Shown: one piece after another, positions 58,859-64,000 of the stretch
Numbering within the stretch: position 1 is the stretch's first letter
How the letters are laid out: the number at the start of each line of letters is the position of its first letter
Assembly: GCA_964567755.1 (NCBI GenBank)
Contig: CAZMNW010000037.1
Location: 124,001-188,000, forward strand
Direction: 5' to 3'
Source: DASRJW01 sp964567755
Lineage (GTDB): Bacteria > Krumholzibacteriota > Krumholzibacteriia > G020349025
Length of the DNA stretch: 64,000 bases
Program-made: the position numbers and the translations under genes
The notes under the pieces: generated by a model
Told to the model about the DNA's origin: nothing
Databases searched by the model: none
Seen by the model: only the letters and a program-made list of their open reading frames with translations

Positions 58859-61800
58859 ATGATGCATTTCACTCGTGCTCGAGCCATGCGCCTGGGCGCT
58901 CCGGCTGTCGCCGTCGTGGCTGTGATGGCCGTGGTCGCTGGTGCAAGCGCCGCCGATTCATCGTTGGGCGCCATGCCGACCTTGCGCGCGCCAGCTGCGC
59001 ATGCTGGACCGTTCCTCCCGACCTTCGCGCCGAGCTTGGACGGCAGCGCCGTCGAGTACCTCGTTCTGACCGATGCGAACATGGCACCGGAGTTCGCGCG
59101 GCTGGCGGCGTGGAAAACCGCCAAAGGCGTGCCGGCCGTGGTGCGAACCCTGGACGACGCGCGCGCGTCGGCGGTGCAGGGCTGCGATCTCGCCGAGACG
59201 GTGCGCAACTACCTGCGGGACGCCTATCGGCTCTGGGGTGTGCAATTCGTCTTGCTCGGCGGCGACACCGACATCATTCCCGCACGTTTGGTGGCGATGA
59301 AGCTCCTCGATTTCGATCCGCCAATTTCGGAGCTCTATTACTCCTGCCTCGATGGCAATTGGAATGGGGATGGCGACGCGTTCTTCGGCGAGCCCCCGGG
59401 CACGGGCACGGCAGGCGACAATGCCGATTTCTTTTCCGAGGTCTACCTCGGGCGCGCGCCGGTGAGCACGCCGGCGGAAGCAGCGCTCTTCGTCGACAAG
59501 ACGCTGCGCTACGAGCAACCGCAGAGCGGCGATTTCCAGCACAAGATCCTGTTCCTGGCCGAAGTGCTCTTTCCCACCACGTACGATCCCGGTGGCCCGC
59601 CGCCGACAGCCGATGGCGCGCTCTTCGCCGAAGAAATCGCGGCGCTGTTGCCGGCGGGAATGCAGGCGAAAAAACTCTACGAGGCGTTGCAGTTCTGGCC
59701 GGGAAGCGAACGACTGACGCGCCTGGATGCAACCCAAGCCATCGACGCAGGATATGGCACCGTCGTGCACATCGGCCACGGCTATCGCTACACCCTGTCG
59801 GTTGGCGACGGCAGTCTCGATACCGGCGATGCCAACGATTTTGTCAACGGCGCACGCGGCGGCCTCTTTTATCTTTTGAACTGCACTGCCACCGCATTCG
59901 ACTTCGAGTCCATGGCGGAGGCGCTGTTGGGGAACCCCGATGGCGGCGCCACGATCGTGGTGGGAGCCTCGCGCGAGGCGTTTCCTGCCGCCGCGCGCGC
60001 CTACCAGCGTGCGTTCTTCGAACAGCTGTATCGCCTCGACGAGCGCCGCGTCGGTGTGGCGATGACGCGCTCGCGCCACCGCTACCTCACCCCGACCCTG
60101 CCGGCGGTCGATCGCTGGACCCATCTCGTCTACACGCTGCTTGGCGATCCGGAGTTGCCCTTGTGGAGCGGGGCGACGAGCATGGAAATCGACGGCGTGC
60201 CGGCGGCGCTGTCGCTGGGTGTGCAGCCAGTGGCGCTCACGGTGCGCGATGCGGACGGGCCGCTCGAGAATGCGCTGGTTTGTTTCGCCAAGGACCTCGA
60301 CGAATACCGCACTGCGCGCACCGGTGCCGATGGTGTCGCCCTCCTCACACTCGAGCCGCACACCAGCGGTTCGATGGATCTCACGGTGACGCGCGCCGAT
60401 CATTTCCCACTGCGGATGGTGCTGCCTGTCACGACCGCCGGCGCCGGTCTGGTGCTCGGCGCCATCGATCTCGTCGACGATGGCGGTGTGAGCGGCGTCG
60501 GCAACCAGGATGGCAGGCTGGATGCCGGCGAGACGGCGACGCTGTTCTTGCCGTTGCGCAACGCCGGCAGCAGCACGCGGAGCGGCGTCGTGGCGACGTT
60601 GAGTGGCGAGCCAGCGGACGTCGAGGTGCTGCAAGGCACGAGTGCGTACGCCGATCTTCCCGCCGCGCAGGAAGGGCGCGCGCTGTCGCCGTTCGTCGTC
60701 CGCATCGCTCCCAGCGTGCCCGACGGCGCGGTGGTCACCTTGCAACTCCAAGTGCAGCACGATGGCGGGAGCGACAGCCATCGCGTCGAGTTGCTGGTGC
60801 ACGCGGCGCAGCTGGTGCTGGCGTCGATGCGACTCGACGACACGCGCGCCGGCAACGGCAGCGGTGTGCAAGATGCCGGCGAGGAAGTCGACCTCTTCTA
60901 TGCGCTCGAGAATCGCGGCAGCGGCACGGCGATGCAGGTGTCGTTGACGATGACGGTCGTGGACGAAGGCATCGAGGTCCTCGTCGATTCGGTGGCCGTC
61001 GTCGATGTGGCGCAGGGCAACACGGTGGAGAGCGCGACGGCGTTGGTGGTGCGCGAGGCGGACACCGAGCTGTCGCGATATGTCGAGTTGCGCACGCGGT
61101 ATCTGCAGGCTGGGACCGGGACGTCGATCGATTTCGACTTGCGCCGGCCGACGCCGCCCGCGGCGCCGCGCTTCGGCAGCGCCGGCGCCAACGACGTCAT
61201 CCATGTCCTTTGGGATCCGACGCCCGAAGCCGATCGAGTTGGGTACCACGTCTATCGTGCCGACGCATCGAACGGACCGTACGTGCGGGTCGACCCTGAC
61301 CTTCTCGTGCACAGCGTGTTCCGCGACACGGGGCTCCTGCCGAGCCGCCGCTACTACTATCGCGTGACAGCGGTCGATCGGACGCGGCTCGAGAGCACAC
61401 CCAGCGTCGCCGCCGCGGCGAGCACCAATCCGCCGTTGCTCGCGGGTTGGCCGGTGGAAACGAGCTCGATCTCGGCCTCGACACCCGCGGTGGGGGATGT
61501 GGATGGCGATGGCACCCTCGAAGTGGTGGCGGCTGCAGACCAGGTGTTCGCTTGGGATGCATCCGGCATCGAACTGCGGGACGCCGATCAGAACGCGCTG
61601 ACCTGGGGAGTGTTCTACGGCAACCGCGAGGTCTTCGGCTCGATTGCGGTCGCCGATCTCGACGCTGCGCCGGGGCGCGAGATCGTCGTCGCCACCTGGG
61701 ATGCACAGGCGCGCTATGTCGCCGTGCTGCAGGGCGATGGAGCCATGCTCCCCGGCTGGCCGCGGGCGCTTGTGCCGACGGGTGATGCGCTCCGCGGCGC

Positions 61801-63370
61801 ACAAGTGCCGCCTGTCGTGGCGAATCTCGACGGCACGGGAGCGCCCGAGATCTTGCTCGCCGCTCGCGACGGACGCCTGTATGGCTGGCACGCCAATGGC
61901 AGCGAGATCGCCGATGGTGACGCTTCTCCGGCAACGGACGGCGTGCTTTTCGATACCGGGAGCTTCTTCCTCCGCAGCGCACCCGGCGTGGCGGATCTGG
62001 ATCCGAGCGTCCCGGGTCAGGAGATCGTGTTCGGCAGCACGAACGGCAAACTCCATGTGTTGGACGCACGCGGTAAGCCGCTCTCGGGTTGGCCGCGCAC
62101 GGGCCCGGCGCAGGGCGAGCTGTTCGGCACGCTGTTCGCGGCCGGAGTCACGATCGCCGATCTGGATCGCGACGGCACGCCCGAGCTGGTGTTCGTCGAG
62201 AGCTCCGGCCGTTTGCATGCGATGCATCTCGACGGTTCCGAGCTCGCGGGGTTCCCGCTGGCGGGTGTGCAAGCCTCGAGCAATACGGTGGTGCCGTCGC
62301 CTGCGGTCGGCAATCTGCAAGGCGATGGCGATCTCGAGATTGTCGTTGCCGGCAGCGATGGACGTGTCCACGTCTTCGATGCCGCCGGCACGTCGTTGCT
62401 GACGACGCCCATCGTCTCGGGTGCGGCGAGCGAATGCTCCCCTCTCTTGGGGGATATCGACGGGGACGGCGAGATCGAAGTCGTTCTCGGCAACGAGAAC
62501 GGACTGCTGCAGGCCTGGAACCTGGATAGTTCTCCCGTCGATGGTTTCCCGATTTTCATCGGCGCCGAAGTGCGCGCCACGCCGACGCTCGACGACTTGG
62601 ACGGCGACGGCAACGCCGATCTGGTCGTGGCAAGTTGGAACGGCACGGTGAGTGTCTGGGATCTCGGCGTGCCGTGGAGCAGAGAGAGGTTCCCGTGGCC
62701 GACGCATCGCGGCAGCATTCACCGCACCGGCGAATACGGCTTCGCTGTGCCGACGCCGGTCGCTCTCTACGATTTGCAGGCGACATACGCGGCGGGGAGC
62801 GGAGTGCGAATTTCGTGGCGCAGCGGGGAGAATCCGCAAGCAGGCGAGCTGCGCTGGCGCGTGCGGCGCGCCGGACCCTTCGCCGCCAAACCGGCGCGCG
62901 ACGAGCCCACTTGGGTCGTCGACGCAACCCCGGTGGCGCTGCTCGGCGGCGGCGGGACGGTGGAATGGATCGACACGCAGGCGAGCTCGAGCGGTTGGTA
63001 CGGATACGTCGTCGAGCTGCAGTCGGAAGGGGATCGGGTTGCCGGCGTCGTCACCGTGCAGGTCGGGCTGCCGAGTGTCTTGCGGTTGCATGCGGCGGTT
63101 CCGAATCCATTCAATCCCGCGACAACCCTCGCCTTCGAGGTGCCGCAGGGGGAGGGGACGGCCACCGCCGTTCGCATTCGTCTCGACGTCATCGACATGC
63201 GCGGCCGCGTGGTGGCGCATCTGCTGCAATCGCCTCTGCCTCCCGGACGGCACGCCGTGACCTGGAACGGTCGCGATGCCGGCGGACGCGATGTCCCGAG
63301 CGGCGTCTACGTCGCGCGCCTGCGCGCCGGCGAAATCCTGCTGACACGCAAACTCACCTTGCTGCGCTGA
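58859..63370 (+). CDS. Secreted gingipain-like (C25) protease with FG-GAP propeller and FlgD tail
   Basis: 1503 residues from ATG 58859 (ATGATG); ATG 58886 or TTG 58748 are alternatives. The signal peptide core is APAVAVVAVMAVVAG, ending ASA. Peptidase C25 domain (about 60-450): EYLVLTDANMAPEFARLAAWKTAKG, ILFLAEVLF, catalytic His H307 in VHIGHGYRY and Cys C342 in LLNCTATAFDFES, 35 residues apart as in gingipains (about 33). Then Ig/Fn3-like domains (VGYHVYRADASNGPYVRV) and a seven-bladed FG-GAP-like region with calcium-type DVDGDG, DIDGDG and DLDGDG motifs (about 860-1270). The last 100 residues have AVPNPFNPATTLAFEV and SGVYVARLRAGEILL, an FlgD-like sorting tail. Probably a cell-surface cysteine protease. 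Confidence 0.85.
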   Translation: MMHFTRARAMRLGAPAVAVVAVMAVVAGASAADSSLGAMPTLRAPAAHAGPFLPTFAPSLDGSAVEYLVLTDANMAPEFARLAAWKTAKGVPAVVRTLDDARASAVQGCDLAETVRNYLRDAYRLWGVQFVLLGGDTDIIPARLVAMKLLDFDPPISELYYSCLDGNWNGDGDAFFGEPPGTGTAGDNADFFSEVYLGRAPVSTPAEAALFVDKTLRYEQPQSGDFQHKILFLAEVLFPTTYDPGGPPPTADGALFAEEIAALLPAGMQAKKLYEALQFWPGSERLTRLDATQAIDAGYGTVVHIGHGYRYTLSVGDGSLDTGDANDFVNGARGGLFYLLNCTATAFDFESMAEALLGNPDGGATIVVGASREAFPAAARAYQRAFFEQLYRLDERRVGVAMTRSRHRYLTPTLPAVDRWTHLVYTLLGDPELPLWSGATSMEIDGVPAALSLGVQPVALTVRDADGPLENALVCFAKDLDEYRTARTGADGVALLTLEPHTSGSMDLTVTRADHFPLRMVLPVTTAGAGLVLGAIDLVDDGGVSGVGNQDGRLDAGETATLFLPLRNAGSSTRSGVVATLSGEPADVEVLQGTSAYADLPAAQEGRALSPFVVRIAPSVPDGAVVTLQLQVQHDGGSDSHRVELLVHAAQLVLASMRLDDTRAGNGSGVQDAGEEVDLFYALENRGSGTAMQVSLTMTVVDEGIEVLVDSVAVVDVAQGNTVESATALVVREADTELSRYVELRTRYLQAGTGTSIDFDLRRPTPPAAPRFGSAGANDVIHVLWDPTPEADRVGYHVYRADASNGPYVRVDPDLLVHSVFRDTGLLPSRRYYYRVTAVDRTRLESTPSVAAAASTNPPLLAGWPVETSSISASTPAVGDVDGDGTLEVVAAADQVFAWDASGIELRDADQNALTWGVFYGNREVFGSIAVADLDAAPGREIVVATWDAQARYVAVLQGDGAMLPGWPRALVPTGDALRGAQVPPVVANLDGTGAPEILLAARDGRLYGWHANGSEIADGDASPATDGVLFDTGSFFLRSAPGVADLDPSVPGQEIVFGSTNGKLHVLDARGKPLSGWPRTGPAQGELFGTLFAAGVTIADLDRDGTPELVFVESSGRLHAMHLDGSELAGFPLAGVQASSNTVVPSPAVGNLQGDGDLEIVVAGSDGRVHVFDAAGTSLLTTPIVSGAASECSPLLGDIDGDGEIEVVLGNENGLLQAWNLDSSPVDGFPIFIGAEVRATPTLDDLDGDGNADLVVASWNGTVSVWDLGVPWSRERFPWPTHRGSIHRTGEYGFAVPTPVALYDLQATYAAGSGVRISWRSGENPQAGELRWRVRRAGPFAAKPARDEPTWVVDATPVALLGGGGTVEWIDTQASSSGWYGYVVELQSEGDRVAGVVTVQVGLPSVLRLHAAVPNPFNPATTLAFEVPQGEGTATAVRIRLDVIDMRGRVVAHLLQSPLPPGRHAVTWNGRDAGGRDVPSGVYVARLRAGEILLTRKLTLLR

Positions 63371-63462
63371 GCGCGCCAATCATGTCGAGAAAACGTGCGG
63401 GTGATTGCACCTGACGGGAGTATGATCCGCGGGTTCGAGCGCGCCACCATGCGGAGGAATCG

Positions 63463-64000
63463 ATGCGCTGGGCTTCCACATTCTCGGCGGAACCGGATCT
63501 CGAATCCGCGGTGCGGCAAGCCGCCGGTGCGGTCGTGGAGCAGCTGCGCGCCGACGCCGACATCGCCTTCGTTTTCGTGTCGCCGCATTTCGGCGCGCAG
63601 ACGGCGAGGCTGCCGCAGTTGCTGGCAGAGAGACTTCCGGCGCGCGTGCTGCTCGGCTGCACGGCCGGAGGCGTCATCGGGGGCGGTCGCGAGCTGGAAC
63701 ATCAGCCGGCCTTGGTCCTCACCGCGGCGTCTTTGCCTGGGGTGACATTGCATTCATTCGCCTGCGAAACCGACGCGTTGCCCGATGCCGACGCCGCGCC
63801 GCGCGCCTGGCACGAGGCGCTCGGCGTTCCACCCGAACCCGTGCCGCACTTCGTTCTTCTCGCCGACCCGTTCTCGTTTCAAGCCGAGCGCCTGCTGGAC
63901 GGGCTCGATTACGCCTATGCGCGTAGCATCAAGATCGGCGGCTTGGCGAGTGGGGCCAGAGGACCGGGCGGCAACGTGCTGGTGCATGATGCGCAAGCGC
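63463..64000 (+). CDS. FIST-domain protein, 3' end outside window
   Basis: Starts at ATG 63463 behind CGGAGGAATCG; no stop before the window ends after 179 codons. FIST N-terminal features: ADIAFVFVSPHFGAQTARLPQLLAERLPARV, LLGCTAGGVIGGGRELE, and SIKIGGLASGARG. Known: FIST domains are ligand sensors (often for small molecules such as amino acids) and may be linked to signalling domains further on; those would lie downstream and cannot be seen. The gap to the protease gene is 92 bases, with TATGAT at 63421 as a lone -10-like box. Confidence 0.85.
   Translation, partial: MRWASTFSAEPDLESAVRQAAGAVVEQLRADADIAFVFVSPHFGAQTARLPQLLAERLPARVLLGCTAGGVIGGGRELEHQPALVLTAASLPGVTLHSFACETDALPDADAAPRAWHEALGVPPEPVPHFVLLADPFSFQAERLLDGLDYAYARSIKIGGLASGARGPGGNVLVHDAQA

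Noticed and set aside
58958..63379. Minus-strand open frame of 1473 codons
   Set aside because: It is antisense to the C25 protease, whose domains are clear; its translation is a low-complexity Arg/Ala/His-rich chain caused by high GC at third codon positions.
63421..63426. TATGAT as a promoter for the FIST gene
   Set aside because: No acceptable -35 box at 16-18 bases; TTGCAC is only 10 bases upstream.

Overview
The window is GC-rich DNA from a Gram-negative-type bacterium. It carries outer-membrane barrels, lipoproteins, a TonB/AgmX-type protein and four secreted proteins with an FlgD/type-IX-like C-terminal tail, three of them with or near a PNPFNP signature. With the DUF2723, YfhO and C25-peptidase genes this looks most like an uncultured FCB-related lineage (Candidatus Eisenbacteria or a neighbour). 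That placement is inference from gene content only. Almost all genes are on the plus strand, tightly packed and often overlapping by 4 bases. I see no tRNA, rRNA, CRISPR array, insertion sequence or phage gene.

Layout. 1-5827: end of a SPOR-domain protein, smc and ftsY (chromosome organisation and SRP targeting). 6047-7797: an SPFH protein and a zinc-ribbon partner. 7995-9331 (minus): a secreted protein built of seven 58-residue repeats, broken by a 4-base deletion. 9525-12271: a GH16-like secreted protein and a membrane protein. 12299-16324: ribD, ribE, ribBA, ribH and nusB. 16317-38797: a large surface-glycan region with a methyltransferase, eight glycosyltransferase-type genes, a flippase-like protein, DUF2723 and YfhO membrane proteins, a sugar epimerase, a DegT aminotransferase, a FemAB-like acyltransferase, an unusual fusion of a GT2 glycosyltransferase with a polyprenyl-phosphate sugar transferase, and a small HNH nuclease gene.

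39040-55465 is one unbroken co-directional run of 15 envelope genes. Its first part (39040-43923) is a redox set: a small CX4CH haem protein, a barrel, an HzsA-related dihaem protein, a TlpA-like thioredoxin, a DUF4266 lipoprotein and a DUF3570 barrel. The FAD:protein FMN transferase ApbE that usually accompanies DUF4266/DUF3570 lies at 55467-56465 on the other strand, after a winged-helix regulator gene. The second part (45541-55465) holds barrels, a 1585-residue TPR protein, a TPR lipoprotein, a small exported protein and a TonB/AgmX-PglI protein. This order resembles the gltD-E-F-G part of the Myxococcus Glt gliding / Nfs spore-coat machinery. It is the best candidate here for an undescribed trans-envelope system.

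57286-64000: an NtrC-type sigma-54 activator, a 1503-residue gingipain-like (C25) secreted protease, and the start of a FIST-domain sensor protein that runs off the window. A pair of divergent sigma-70-like promoters separates the ApbE operon from the NtrC gene.
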